Below are positions 22,937 through 33,421 of a stretch of DNA of 64,000 nt, piece by piece. Source of the stretch: CAYRHJ01 sp964424105. GTDB lineage: Bacteria; Planctomycetota; Phycisphaerae; UBA1845. The notes beneath the pieces were generated by a model, which was given only the letters and a program-made list of their open reading frames with translations, ran no database searches and had not been told where the DNA came from. The stretch's first letter is position 1; each line of letters begins with the position of its first letter. A program made the translations under genes and the position numbers. The stretch spans positions 62,001 to 126,000 of the forward strand of contig CAYRHJ010000036.1 of NCBI GenBank assembly GCA_964424105.1. The letters run 5' to 3'.

Positions 22937-25900
22937 GCGGGATTGTTTCATCGGGCCGCTCAACGCCGTCAACAATCACCCGCGTGACGGCCTTTCCGCC
23001 ATTGTTGCGGATCAAGATATGATGGAACGTCTCGCGATAGCGATAGCGAATCTTGAGCGACTTCCATTGCATGGGCAGCAGGGGCTGTAACCTCAGATGA
23101 TCTACTTCGAGGCGCAAGCCGAGCAGCGCCTCGATGATCAGCCGATACATCCAGCCGGCGGAGCCGGTGTACCAAGTCCAGCCGCCGCGTCCGAGATGTT
23201 GTGGATTGGCGTACACATCGGCGGAGATGACGTAAGGCTCGACCCTGTACACGTTGATGGCGTCGCGGCTTGATCCATGGTTGACCGGATTGAGCAGCGA
23301 AAGGAGCTCCCAGGCTTTTTTCGCGTCGCCCAGGGCAGCGAAAGCCATTACAGTCCAAGCCGCTGCGTGTGTATATTGCCCGCCGTTTTCGCGAACGCCC
23401 GGGATATAGCCCTTGATGTATCCGGGATCCAAGTGCGACTGATCGAACGGTGGATCGAAGAGCTTGATCAGACCGGCGTCTCGGCGCACGAGCCGCGCGT
23501 CGACCGCTTCCATGGCTGATCGTGCGCGAGCGGGGTCGCCCGCGCCGGAAAGCACGGCCCAGCTTTGCGGGAGGGAGTCGATTTGGCATTCGGGACTGAG
23601 CGTCGAGCCGAGGGGTTCACCGTTGTCGAAGTACGCGCGGCGATACCATTGGCCATCCCATGCGTTCTGCTCGATGTTCTGTCGAAGATTCGCGGCATGC
23701 GTAAGGCAAACCTGCGCGAAGTCGGAGTCGTCGCGACCCGCGGCGATTTCGGCGAATCGCGTCAGCACATCGTACAGGAATAGTGCCAGCCAAACGCTCT
23801 CGCCCGTGCCTTGTGCACCAACGAGATTCATGCCGTCATTCCAATCACCCGTACCCATGAGCGGTAACCCGTTCGGGCCGAGAGTCAATCCATGCCGGAT
23901 GGCTCGGACGCAGTGCTCATAGAGTGTGGCGGACTCCTCGGAGCGCGCGGGCAGGTCGTAATAGCCCTCCTCGCCTGGGCGCAGGGGCCGACCGTCCAGA
24001 AAATGTACTATCTCGTCCAGGACACCCGTATCGCCAACGTCGTGGACGTATTGGCTTGTGGCATAGGGCAGCCAAAGGTAGTCGTCCGAGATACGGGTTC
24101 GCACGCCACGTCCCATGGGAGGATGCCACCAGTGCTGTACGTCGCCTTCGCGGAATTGGCGCGATGCGCAGAGGAGCAACTGGCTGCGGGCCAGGCGCGG
24201 CTCGGTATGCAACAGAGCCATCACGTCCTGAAGCTGATCGCGGAACCCGAACGCTCCGCCGGACTGGTAGAAGCCGCTGCGAGCCCACAACCGGCAGGCT
24301 AGAACTTGATAAACAAGCCATCCGTTGACCAGGATATCAACGGACGGATCGGGCGTCTCAACGTGGACGGTGCCAAGCGTGCGATTCCAATAGTCACGCA
24401 CTCCTCCGAGTGCGGCCTTGGCGGCGGCAACGCCCTTGAAGCGCTGAATGAAACCGCGGGCCTCGTCAAGGCTGCGACCGGCGCCCAGCATGAAAACAAC
24501 CTCGCGCTCCTGCCCGCCGGCCAGTGGTAGTATCACCTGCATCGCCCCACAGGGATCCAAACCGGCGCCAACCTGGCCGGAGAGCTGGGTTCGAAACATG
24601 GCGGCCGGCTGCGCGGGGGAACCCGTGCGTCCCAGGAATTCGGTGCGCGAGCCGGCCACCGCTCGGCTCGACTCACTGACATCAAGGAACGCGACGCGTT
24701 CTGGGAACTCGGCGTTGTATGGGTTTCGGGCCAGCATGGCGCCCGTGGCGGAATCGATTTCGGTGATGACGTGCAACATGGTCTTGGCGCGTTGCTCGCC
24801 CAGCACCCACTCGACGAAACCGGTGAGGGACAGTCGTCGGGCGTGGTTGGAGTGATTGCGGATTTTGAAGGCGATGAACTTTACGGGCGCGTCCGTAGCG
24901 ACGTAGCAGCTCATCTCCGAAGAAATCCCGTTTTCGGCGTACTCGAAGATCGTGTAACCAAACCCGTGACGTATCGTGTAGGCATTGGACCCCCGTGCGG
25001 GCAGCGGCGTTGGGGACCAGAAGCGTCCCGTCTCCTCGTCACGGATGTAAAAGGCCTCGCCGGAGACGTCGGTGACGGCATCGTTGTACCAAGGCGTCAG
25101 GCGGAATTCATGGGCATTCTCGGCCCAGGTGTACCCGCCTCCGCTTTCCGTCACGACGGTCCCGAAATCGGCATTGGCCAACACGTTGCTCCAGGGGGCC
25201 GGCGTCACGTCCTGGGGCCTGAGCGCGATGATGTACTCGCAGCCGTCGTGCGTGAACCCCCCCAGGCCGTTGAAAAACACAAGCTCGCGCGTGGGCCATA
25301 CGACCGCCGTCTGCACCTCGGGGCGGCGTACCGGCAGCGGTGTGAATCGCGGAGGCTGCGCAACGATGCGGCGACGCGGCTCCGCCTGTTCGGACAGGCT
25401 GCCGCCGCTATCCGATAGGATGACGCGGGCCGCGGTTTGGAGCAGGCCCTTGTCATCGTCGGTAATCTGATCGGCGCGGCGAACGAATATGCCACTGGGC
25501 CGGTCGATCATGTGGACTTCCGTGCCGCCGGCGATCATCCCGATGATCTGATCGTGGAGGTTCTGGCGGTATCCGGACGTGTCCTCGTTCAGAATCACCA
25601 GATCAGCGGCGAGGCCTTTCATTCTCCAGTAGGCATAAGCACGTACGCATTGCCTGACGAACTCGATCTTCGAAACATCGGAGACGCGCACCAGTACGAT
25701 CGGGAAATCGCCGGAGATGCCGTAACCCCAAAGCCCCGGCTGGCCGCGGCGGTTGCGGGCCAGTACGTCGGCGGGGGCGCGACGAATTGGGCTTGCGTAC
25801 ACTAAGGAGCTAGCCAGTCGCCCGTAAACCTGGGCCTCAGCTTCGGTGGCATCGAGCTGTCGAAGTACGACTTGGCTGTGGGTCCAAGCCAGCTCGAAGA

Positions 25901-28900
25901 CGCGCTCGGTCAGCCGCCGATCGTGGTACTTCCCAATCAGCGCCTGGGCAGCCTCGCGCGTTTCGGTGACGCCGGTCACGATGTCGATGATGACTGTTTC
26001 GTCTGGCTCGATGGTGAATGCGCGGCGGATCGCCACGATCGGGTCGAGGACGGCGCCTTGACTGTTCTGAAGATGGGTGACGTACATGGCGGCGGGGTCG
26101 TCAAGCGCCCGGCCGCGGCCGATGAATGCCGCACGATCGGTCTCATATGAAGCTTCGCCGGCATTCACAGCACTGACGGCCATCAGGTGCAACATCCAGG
26201 GCGGTCGCTCGGCAGCGGAGCGAGGGCGTCGCGTGCACAGCAGCGCCTGGCGTTCTGGCACGATTTCGGTCTGGACGAACAGGTTTGCAAAGACCGGGTG
26301 AGCCGCCTCGGCGGCAGACGGTGCAAGGACGACCTCGGCATAGCTGGTCAGCTCGACACGGCGGCGCTCGTGGCCATTGTTGGCGATGCTGATGCGGCGC
26401 ACCTCGATGTCGTCTTCGGGCGAAACCGCGATTTCCATATGCGTGTCAAGGTTCTCATCGCGGCGTCGGAAGTCGGCGCGACCTTGAGAGAACACGGCCT
26501 CATAGCTTTTGTTCAATTTGACCGTGGGCTGGTGCGTCACCGACCAGAATCGGCCGGAGTCGAGGTCGCGTACATAGGCGAACAGCCCCCAGCAGTCCCG
26601 CGTGGAATCCTCGCGCCAACGAGTGACGGCAAAATCCTTGTAGCGGCTATATCCGCCGCCCGATTCAGTGACCATGACGTGATAGCGGCCATTGGAAAGG
26701 AGATGAACTTCCGGCGCTGCGGTGGCCGGCTTGCGATAGCTGCGGAGCCGGGTTGCGGGCTCAGCGACGTCTGAACGGAACTCGGCCGCTTCGTCGGTGT
26801 GCTGAAGTAACGGCGCCGTTTTGGGGATTCGCTCGTGCAAGAGCAACTCGGTCGAGCGAAACAGCGGGTCCGATTCGAATCGCCGCTGCATGGGCTGGTT
26901 GAGCAATAGGTGCGCGCAGGACAGCAGGCTCATGCCCTGATGGTGGGCCATGAAAGAGCGGACGGTTGCGCTGGTCTGCCCGCGCGGCAGCCTCGCGGGG
27001 GTGTAGTCGATGGCTTCGTAGAAGCCATAGGGACCAAGATATCCATCATCGGCAAGACGCCGCAGATTCGCGCAGGCTTGTTCCGGCGCGATCATCAGGG
27101 CCAGACAACTGGCGTACGGGGCGATGACCAAGTCGTCGCCCAGACCGCGCATCAGGCCCAGGCCGGGTACTCCGAAGGCGCGGTATTGATACACCAGATG
27201 CGTATCGGTCAGGTAGAATCCGGATTCGGAAATTCCCCAAGGAACGGACCGCTGTCGGCCGTATCTGATTTGCCGTCGCACGATGGCGTGGCAGGTTTCG
27301 TCGAGCAACGTCTTTTCGACCGTGGGCATGACCAATAGCGGCATCAGGTATTCGAACATGGAGCCGCTCCAGGACAGCAAAGCGATGCCGCCGTCCGTAG
27401 CGGTGAGCGAGCGCGACATAGCGAACCAATGTTCCTGGGGGAGTTTGTTTTGCGAGATGGCGATATAACTGCCGAATCGTGCTTCCGACGCCAGCAGATC
27501 GTAAAAGCTCGCGTCGAGCCGGTGATTCGTAACGTTGTAGCCGATCGAAAGCAGGCGTCGGGTTTTATCGTAGAGGAAGTCCAAGTCGACGTCGGCCAAA
27601 GCGCCGCAGCGCGCGGCAAGCTGCGCCACTTCGCTAAGGCGTTCCCGGGCGCGACGGGCGCCTTGCACGAGTGAGTCCCGCCAGCGCGACCATCCGACCT
27701 CCTCCTCGGATAGCAGCGTGCCCTGGCGCCGACGATCCTCGAGTATGACATCGAGGATGGGTAATTGCTGCGACTCGAAATCAGCGAGCGCGCGAAGCGT
27801 GGCCACGCCGTCGAGCGCATCTCGCAACTCAACCGCGGATCGAGCGCGGTCGCCGGTTTCGCCGGCCCAAATCGACTCCGGCAGCGGTGAGAGCATCACC
27901 CACGGAGCGAGATGGGTCAGGTCGTCCAGCGCATCGCGGCACTGGCGCTCAAAGGCTGCGACCCACCATTTCACCTCATCGGTGCTGCTGGAGACGGCCT
28001 CGATCAGATCCGCCGCGGCGAGTGCCGAGCGCTGAAGGAGCAGGTACGCAGATGCGAGCGAGTCGGGAGCCGCCTGCAATTCGACTTGCAGGTGCACGGC
28101 ACGTTCTTCTACGTTTGCTGCGGCGTCGCGCGGCACGTGTTTTCGCACGATGTGCCGTTCGCTGATGACGTCCTGCAAGACGCCGAGCGTATCGGACAGA
28201 CCGCTCCATAGTTGCGGCGCCAGAATCCGCCGGGTCTCAATCTCGAGGATGCCGCTGCGCAGGACGAGAATGTGCCCGGCGAGGTTGCCGCTGTCAACCG
28301 TTGAGACATAGAGCGGCAGTAATGGCTCGAGCGTACGGGTCTCGTACCAGTTATAGAGGTGTCCACGAAAGCGCGGCAGCTTTTCCATGGTCGTGAGGGA
28401 CTTGTCGATGCGATGGAGAAGCTGGCCCGCCGAAAGATAGCCGAAGTCGTACGCGCCGAGATGAGCCAATAGAGATATGCCCATGTTCGTCGGTGACGTG
28501 CGATGGGCCACCAACTCGGCGGGATGTTCCTGGTAGTTGTCCGGCGGCAACTCGTTGTCGTCCGGGGTCATGAACGTCTCGAAGTATCGCCACGTACGTC
28601 GCGCGACGCGATGCAGGAAGGCAAGGTCCTCAGCGGTCATTCGAGGCGCACGCCGCCGGATCGGGCGGCTCATCCACCACGCCACGAGCGGTGACAAAAA
28701 CCAAAATATCAGAATCAAAGCGGCCGTTCGAAGAGCCGGCACGCCTTCGAACATCAGTATGACTGCCGCCGCGACCGCAAGCGCGGGTGACATCCACATC
28801 GCGCGTGAAAACGCGATCAAGCTGCTGCCGGAGTTGAGTTCCGATTCCGAGGCTGTTTGCCACTGCATCAGCCGGCGGTGGCTCACCAGGAGCCGCCAGG

Positions 28901-31697
28901 CCGTGCGAAGGATGGCATCGAGACCGATGTACGCCTCGTAGGGCAGGCAGACCAGCATAAACGCCGTTTGGCCAAGGTGCTTGCCGGCTGTCTGCGCCGC
29001 GCCGCGAAGGTGTATCCAAAGCGGCAGATCGGGCGGCTTGCCCATGAAGTCGGCGATAGTGCCCATAAGCGGCGGGATGACAAGGATCAACAAAACGACC
29101 AGGGTCAGTAATCCGGCCGGACCTGGAAGAAGCCAGCCCAACAGGAGCAGCCCCATCATCGCTGCCGGCACCAGACTGCGTCGCAGGTTATCGAAGATCT
29201 TCCAACGCGATAGACCAGAAATGAGGTTGCGTACCTTGTGGCCATCACCCCCGGGCACCCGCGGCAGCAGCCAAGGCGCGATCTGCCAATCGCCGCGGAT
29301 CCAGCGATGTCGCCGGCTGATGTCGCTGGTGTAGCGGGACGGATATTCATCGTACAAAAGCACGTCGCTGACTAGCCCGGCGCGCGCGAAACAGCCTTCC
29401 AGCAAATCGTGACTCAGAATACGGTTTTCCGGGAAGCGCCCTTTGAGTGCCAGTTCGAAGCTGTCAACGTCGTAGATGCCTTTGCCGATGAACGAGCCTT
29501 CGCCGAATACGTCCTGGTACACGTCTGACACCGCGCGGGTGTATGGGTCGATGCCGGCATCACCGGCAAACAGTCGAGCGAAGAGCGACCGACCTGCGCT
29601 GGGCAACGCAACCCCGACGCGCGGCTGCAAGATGCTGTATCCGTCGACCACGCGGCCTCGCTTGGGATCGTAACGCGCTTGATTGAGAGGATGAGCCATC
29701 GCACCGACAAGCGCCCGTCCTGCGTCGCGTGGGAGCTGTGTATCCGAGTCGAGCGTAATGACGTATTTGATCTCTGGGAGAAGGTCGGTCTGGCCGACGA
29801 CGAGGTTGAAGCGATCGGAGGCGCCACCACGCAGCAGGGCATTGAAGTCGGCCAGCTTGCCGCGCTTTCGCTCCCATCCCATCCAAACACCTTCCTGGGC
29901 GTTCCATCGACGGGGCCGGTGTAAAAGAAAGAAGGGGCCCGCATTCCCGGTGGTGTACTTTGCGTTGAGTCCGTCGATGGAGTCCCTTGCCATGCGCAGG
30001 AGTTCACCGTCTTCCGGCATCACCTCCTGCGGTGCGTCGCGGAAGTCAGTGAGGAGCGCCCAAAATAGATTTGAGTCACGATTGGCCAGGAATCGCACTT
30101 CCATCGCGTCGAGCAGGTCTTTGAGCGTCTTCGCGCCCGTGATGATAGTGGGCACAACGCACACGGTCCTGCGGTCAGGTGGAATACCGTCGGAAAAGTC
30201 CAACTTGGGCAACATGCGCGGTGGAAAGCAAAGCGTACAAATCCAGTTGATGAGGGCAACACTCAGATGACTGACAGAAAGTAGCAGCGGCAATGCGATC
30301 AACCAAAGCTGCCAATTCGGGGCACCCCGCGGTGATGCGGGTCCGAGTATGCACAGCGTGGCGGCAGCCGTAACCAGGGTAAAGGCACCGATGTAGCCGA
30401 GCAACGGGATGCGCCCGCCCAGCCGCTGGAGGAAGATCCGCGGCGACACGCGCAGCCTGACGGCCTGCTCGAGCCGGCGGCGGCCCTTGTCGACGAGGTA
30501 ATACCCGACGTGGTAGGAGCGAACATCGCCATGATTCTTCTCAACGCGTTGGCCTGCGAGTTCGACCGCCTTATGGGCGACTTGCTCCTCAGATAGCGGT
30601 GAGCGACGGGCGATCTTTTCGACCGCATGGCGATAGGAATCGCGCGTCGCGAAGTCCATGTCGGCGTAGGCGCCGGCGGGATCGTCGCGCAGTCTTTGCT
30701 CGACCACGCTGAGCGTCTCGACAAACTCGCGCCAGTCCATCGCGGCCAGAAACCGCAGACTGCCGATGCTGTTACCGATCGAGACTTGGTCGGCCGCCTG
30801 GGACTGGGCCTCCTGCTGGACGATCTGTTCGACCGAATGCCCCTGTTCGGCCAAGCGATGTTCGAGCCAGACCATTGGGACGGAGGCGGCGAGGCCGTGG
30901 CCTTGCAGCCGCCACGTCAGTTCTGCCACAAACGCGGGCGTGAGAGCGGGGTTCTCCCGTACCATCTCAGCCGCGACAATGATCAGATTGCTGGGGCCCT
31001 GTTCCGCAACGGCCACCATGCGTTCGGCCCAGCCGATTGCCTGGTCGCGGCTCCGACGATGGCCCGCGAGCTGAGCGGCGACGCGCCGAAGATTCTCTAT
31101 GAGGGCGAGCCGAAGCATGATCGCGATGGCCCATAATTCGCCGAGATGGAGCGTCGCGACGGTTTGGTAGGCGCTAACAAATGCAGTGAGGCTCTCGGCG
31201 TCGACACGGCCGTCGACGTGCGAAATCAGTTCCAAGGCGATTTCATACACCCGTGGGAGGCCGGCGTTCGGACCGCCGACGAGTCGGGGTAACTCGCGGC
31301 TATACGTCTTCGGAAAGTGGCGCCGCGTCGTGGCGATTTGCTCTTCGATCAAGTGAAAATTGTCGAGTAACCACTCGCCAGCCGGCGTAATCTCCCGCTT
31401 GGCGTGGACGGCGCTGGTGATTCGACTGTAAGCGTTCGATAGGACCGACTCGTTGTCGTCCAGGCGGGACAGGAGCCGATCGCGGCGGTGTCGACCGTCG
31501 ACGCCGTGGCGAGCGGCCAGATCCTTGGCGTGCAAACAAAGTTGTTCGATGTTGAACAGCTCGGCGCAAAGCGGCGAGTCACCATCCATTGGCTGTTGCC
31601 CCAATAGACGACGCGTCAGTATCCGGCGGAGAGCAGATTCTCTCACCGTGTTATCGCGAGCGAATGTCAATTTCCAGCACCTTTCCCTACGGACCAC
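22890..31697 (-). CDS. ndvB: Cyclic beta-1,2-glucan synthase (NdvB family)
   Basis: Giant membrane enzyme that makes and exports cyclic glucans for osmotic adaptation or host interaction. Order along about 2,935 residues: N-terminal region with DWREFVETLSVVEQ-type helices, membrane segments, a family-84 glycosyltransferase (TLDSDTQLPRDAGR, then SRRHRWIRGDWQIAPWLLP), more membrane helices, a glucoamylase-like domain (PTNMGISLLAHLGAYDFGYL, EFRSDV), and C-terminal GH94-type modules (GFRDQLQDVMALL, GTGDWNDGMNLVG, GSAGWMYR) that set ring size. The GTG at 31697 lacks a ribosome site; the ATG at 31589 is a likely true start since similarity begins at PLCAELFN. A decayed second copy is at 56907. Confidence 0.93.
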   Translation of the reverse strand: MVRRERCWKLTFARDNTVRESALRRILTRRLLGQQPMDGDSPLCAELFNIEQLCLHAKDLAARHGVDGRHRRDRLLSRLDDNESVLSNAYSRITSAVHAKREITPAGEWLLDNFHLIEEQIATTRRHFPKTYSRELPRLVGGPNAGLPRVYEIALELISHVDGRVDAESLTAFVSAYQTVATLHLGELWAIAIMLRLALIENLRRVAAQLAGHRRSRDQAIGWAERMVAVAEQGPSNLIIVAAEMVRENPALTPAFVAELTWRLQGHGLAASVPMVWLEHRLAEQGHSVEQIVQQEAQSQAADQVSIGNSIGSLRFLAAMDWREFVETLSVVEQRLRDDPAGAYADMDFATRDSYRHAVEKIARRSPLSEEQVAHKAVELAGQRVEKNHGDVRSYHVGYYLVDKGRRRLEQAVRLRVSPRIFLQRLGGRIPLLGYIGAFTLVTAAATLCILGPASPRGAPNWQLWLIALPLLLSVSHLSVALINWICTLCFPPRMLPKLDFSDGIPPDRRTVCVVPTIITGAKTLKDLLDAMEVRFLANRDSNLFWALLTDFRDAPQEVMPEDGELLRMARDSIDGLNAKYTTGNAGPFFLLHRPRRWNAQEGVWMGWERKRGKLADFNALLRGGASDRFNLVVGQTDLLPEIKYVITLDSDTQLPRDAGRALVGAMAHPLNQARYDPKRGRVVDGYSILQPRVGVALPSAGRSLFARLFAGDAGIDPYTRAVSDVYQDVFGEGSFIGKGIYDVDSFELALKGRFPENRILSHDLLEGCFARAGLVSDVLLYDEYPSRYTSDISRRHRWIRGDWQIAPWLLPRVPGGDGHKVRNLISGLSRWKIFDNLRRSLVPAAMMGLLLLGWLLPGPAGLLTLVVLLILVIPPLMGTIADFMGKPPDLPLWIHLRGAAQTAGKHLGQTAFMLVCLPYEAYIGLDAILRTAWRLLVSHRRLMQWQTASESELNSGSSLIAFSRAMWMSPALAVAAAVILMFEGVPALRTAALILIFWFLSPLVAWWMSRPIRRRAPRMTAEDLAFLHRVARRTWRYFETFMTPDDNELPPDNYQEHPAELVAHRTSPTNMGISLLAHLGAYDFGYLSAGQLLHRIDKSLTTMEKLPRFRGHLYNWYETRTLEPLLPLYVSTVDSGNLAGHILVLRSGILEIETRRILAPQLWSGLSDTLGVLQDVISERHIVRKHVPRDAAANVEERAVHLQVELQAAPDSLASAYLLLQRSALAAADLIEAVSSSTDEVKWWVAAFERQCRDALDDLTHLAPWVMLSPLPESIWAGETGDRARSAVELRDALDGVATLRALADFESQQLPILDVILEDRRRQGTLLSEEEVGWSRWRDSLVQGARRARERLSEVAQLAARCGALADVDLDFLYDKTRRLLSIGYNVTNHRLDASFYDLLASEARFGSYIAISQNKLPQEHWFAMSRSLTATDGGIALLSWSGSMFEYLMPLLVMPTVEKTLLDETCHAIVRRQIRYGRQRSVPWGISESGFYLTDTHLVYQYRAFGVPGLGLMRGLGDDLVIAPYASCLALMIAPEQACANLRRLADDGYLGPYGFYEAIDYTPARLPRGQTSATVRSFMAHHQGMSLLSCAHLLLNQPMQRRFESDPLFRSTELLLHERIPKTAPLLQHTDEAAEFRSDVAEPATRLRSYRKPATAAPEVHLLSNGRYHVMVTESGGGYSRYKDFAVTRWREDSTRDCWGLFAYVRDLDSGRFWSVTHQPTVKLNKSYEAVFSQGRADFRRRDENLDTHMEIAVSPEDDIEVRRISIANNGHERRRVELTSYAEVVLAPSAAEAAHPVFANLFVQTEIVPERQALLCTRRPRSAAERPPWMLHLMAVSAVNAGEASYETDRAAFIGRGRALDDPAAMYVTHLQNSQGAVLDPIVAIRRAFTIEPDETVIIDIVTGVTETREAAQALIGKYHDRRLTERVFELAWTHSQVVLRQLDATEAEAQVYGRLASSLVYASPIRRAPADVLARNRRGQPGLWGYGISGDFPIVLVRVSDVSKIEFVRQCVRAYAYWRMKGLAADLVILNEDTSGYRQNLHDQIIGMIAGGTEVHMIDRPSGIFVRRADQITDDDKGLLQTAARVILSDSGGSLSEQAEPRRRIVAQPPRFTPLPVRRPEVQTAVVWPTRELVFFNGLGGFTHDGCEYIIALRPQDVTPAPWSNVLANADFGTVVTESGGGYTWAENAHEFRLTPWYNDAVTDVSGEAFYIRDEETGRFWSPTPLPARGSNAYTIRHGFGYTIFEYAENGISSEMSCYVATDAPVKFIAFKIRNHSNHARRLSLTGFVEWVLGEQRAKTMLHVITEIDSATGAMLARNPYNAEFPERVAFLDVSESSRAVAGSRTEFLGRTGSPAQPAAMFRTQLSGQVGAGLDPCGAMQVILPLAGGQEREVVFMLGAGRSLDEARGFIQRFKGVAAAKAALGGVRDYWNRTLGTVHVETPDPSVDILVNGWLVYQVLACRLWARSGFYQSGGAFGFRDQLQDVMALLHTEPRLARSQLLLCASRQFREGDVQHWWHPPMGRGVRTRISDDYLWLPYATSQYVHDVGDTGVLDEIVHFLDGRPLRPGEEGYYDLPARSEESATLYEHCVRAIRHGLTLGPNGLPLMGTGDWNDGMNLVGAQGTGESVWLALFLYDVLTRFAEIAAGRDDSDFAQVCLTHAANLRQNIEQNAWDGQWYRRAYFDNGEPLGSTLSPECQIDSLPQSWAVLSGAGDPARARSAMEAVDARLVRRDAGLIKLFDPPFDQSHLDPGYIKGYIPGVRENGGQYTHAAAWTVMAFAALGDAKKAWELLSLLNPVNHGSSRDAINVYRVEPYVISADVYANPQHLGRGGWTWYTGSAGWMYRLIIEALLGLRLEVDHLRLQPLLPMQWKSLKIRYRYRETFHHILIRNNGGKAVTRVIVDGVERPDETIPLIDDRQEHHAEVDIG

Positions 31698-32039
31698 TTA
31701 CCACGACGTCGCCAAGCGGACTTACTTTACATTCGTTTTGTCCATGCTGCGCTTACTGTAACGCAAACGCTTGAAGTCGGCGCCCACCGCTCGTTGGTTG
31801 CGATTGCCGTGTCTTGATTCGCTCGAGGCCCAATTCGCCGTGAAAACCACAGTGTTCTGGTCTTGAAGTGAAATATACAGCGCTACCAATTGACCGGTCG
31901 CTGACGACCATGTCTATGCACGGCGGATGGTTTACAAGAATCTCCAGTCCCCCACCACCCGGTTCAGATTTGCTAATGCGTTTACGGTTGCGACAAGCTC
32001 GTATGGTTCCGCCGGCTTCGCGCGGCGATATAGAATGAC
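31698..32039. other. Intergenic, upstream of ndvB
   Basis: About 340 bp without a credible gene on either strand. It should contain the ndvB promoter, but no convincing -35/-10 pair was found. Confidence 0.5.
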
Positions 32040-32140
32040 ATGGAACGGAAGCCATACCCTACCAACGTGACGGCTGGCCAGTGGAAGCTGATCGAGCCGT
32101 GTATTCCGCCGCCTAAATGGTGCGGGCGGGTCGCGCCGGC
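32040..32140 (+). mobile_element. IS5-family transposase start, remnant
   Basis: The frame opens MERKPYPTNVTAGQWKLIEP followed by CIPPPKWCGR, the typical first 30 residues of IS5-group transposases (KPYPTDVTxxQWxLIEPLLPPPKxGGRPR). Beyond residue 30 the match stops and unrelated sequence follows. Only the transposase start survives; no terminal inverted repeat was found. Confidence 0.65.
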
Positions 32141-32246
32141 GGCGATCAGTTCACTGGGCATGTGCCGTGTGCGACCGGGCGGCCACCGACCCCGCGATGC
32201 AGACCAGCAACGACATGGCCGGCAGGGCCCATTGCGACGCGGCGGG

Positions 32247-32505
32247 GATGACCCGACGCGGATTCAATTCCTGATTCGCTTGGTCCAGTGCTGCGGTCCG
32301 CAGACGTTCACGCAAGCCTCCGCGGACTGTTCAGTGGATTTGTCTGTCGTGTCGCGCCATCTTGGAATCCTGCGCGACACCGGCATCGTCAACGTGAGGG
32401 AAGGAAGGTCGCCACATGTTCTACTCGGTACGCTATTCCGAGATTGCTCGCAAGCGCGTATTGGCCGACGCAATCGAAGCTTGCTGCCCTGACGCAAGCC
32501 TATGA
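32247..32505 (+). pseudogene. ArsR-type regulator, frameshifted remnant
   Basis: DPTRIQFLIRLVQCCGPQTF, then CSVDLSVVSRHLGILRDTGI is the winged-helix DNA-binding region of an ArsR-family repressor. A frameshift near 32400 moves the rest (HMFYSVRYSEIARKRVLADA then IEACCPDASL) to another frame, where it reaches a natural stop at 32505. The Cys pair near the end is typical of the metal-sensing relatives. The start is missing. Inactive. Confidence 0.65.
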
Positions 32506-32890
32506 TTCATTGAGGACTCAGGGAAATACGATGTTTAGGTTTTGTTGATGAATGGACTTGCTCTACTTAAGTGGTCGATCGAGCTCTACTTGGGGCGATT
32601 CATCGACCGGACGATGTCTGAAAAACCGCGTTCCTGATAGCGCCAAGGCCCGTTTTGTGGGGCGTTAGGTAGAGAGTTGTCCGGTTTTGGCAACGTGCAT
32701 TTTGCAAGGTGGACTGCTGATGAAGCGAGCTGCGCATCCCGGGGCCACTTGTTAGACGACTTAAGAGGGCAAACCAGGGCGACTTAGGGCCGTCTTTGCC
32801 CCTGATCGATCCCGACCAAATTTGCCATAAATACATGTCCAAAAGTGAGTTACAAAATCTCAGGCTGGCGTCAAGTCGTCTTCAGATCGT
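32506..32890. other. No recognisable gene
   Basis: About 385 bp of non-coding sequence. A 15-base string TTCCTGATAGCGCCA at 32631 has a near copy inside the small element at 38837-38934, which may mean a decayed related element. Confidence 0.4.
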
Positions 32891-32928
<38 letters not shown>

Positions 32929-33061
32929 AAAGGCGGTTTTGCAATACAAATCTCCGCCGCCTTGCACTACAATTCATCGGGAGGAGCGGCGGCGGAGACG
33001 CCTTCAGCCCGGATTCTACCCGCGGGCGATCGCCTGGCCAAGCACGTAAAACGGCGAACCC

Positions 33062-33181
33062 CGAAGCTCCAATTCACGAAGCTCCAGTCCACGAAGCTCC
33101 AATCCACGAGGCTCCAGTCCCCGAAGCTCCAGTTCACGAAGCTCCAATTCACGAAGCTCCGGTGCACGAAGCTCCGTGGCA
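33062..33181. repeat. 15-bp tandem repeat, eight units
   Basis: Unit CGAAGCTCCARTYCA repeated eight times without gaps, with variation mainly at positions 11-14 and at the last two units. In one frame it encodes a five-residue repeat HEAPx; in another QFTKL. No start, domain or codon bias points to a real protein, so it is listed as a minisatellite. Confidence 0.85.
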
Positions 33182-33421
33182 TTGGTCGGCACGTCTCCTA
33201 CTGCCATCCCGTGACTAAAATGCCGCGGCGACACCGCGTCGGGATGGTGCTGGAAGCCGACGCACGGCGGCTTTATCAACGCTGGCCCTTCGCGAGTCGA
33301 GCGACCCATGCGTCGGGACTGAACCGAAGCCTGGCGTCGATGCGTGAGCGGCCGCGCGATTCGACGGCGACGGTTCACGTGGATGTCATGGCGGCAGCGA
33401 TCATCGTCGCCAGCTTCCTGG
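33182..33421. other. No recognisable gene
   Basis: 240 bp between the tandem repeat and the CDF gene end. An open frame continues across it but shows no known domain. Confidence 0.4.

Noticed and set aside
33062..33181. CRISPR array
   Set aside because: The 15-bp units are contiguous with no spacers and no cas genes nearby.
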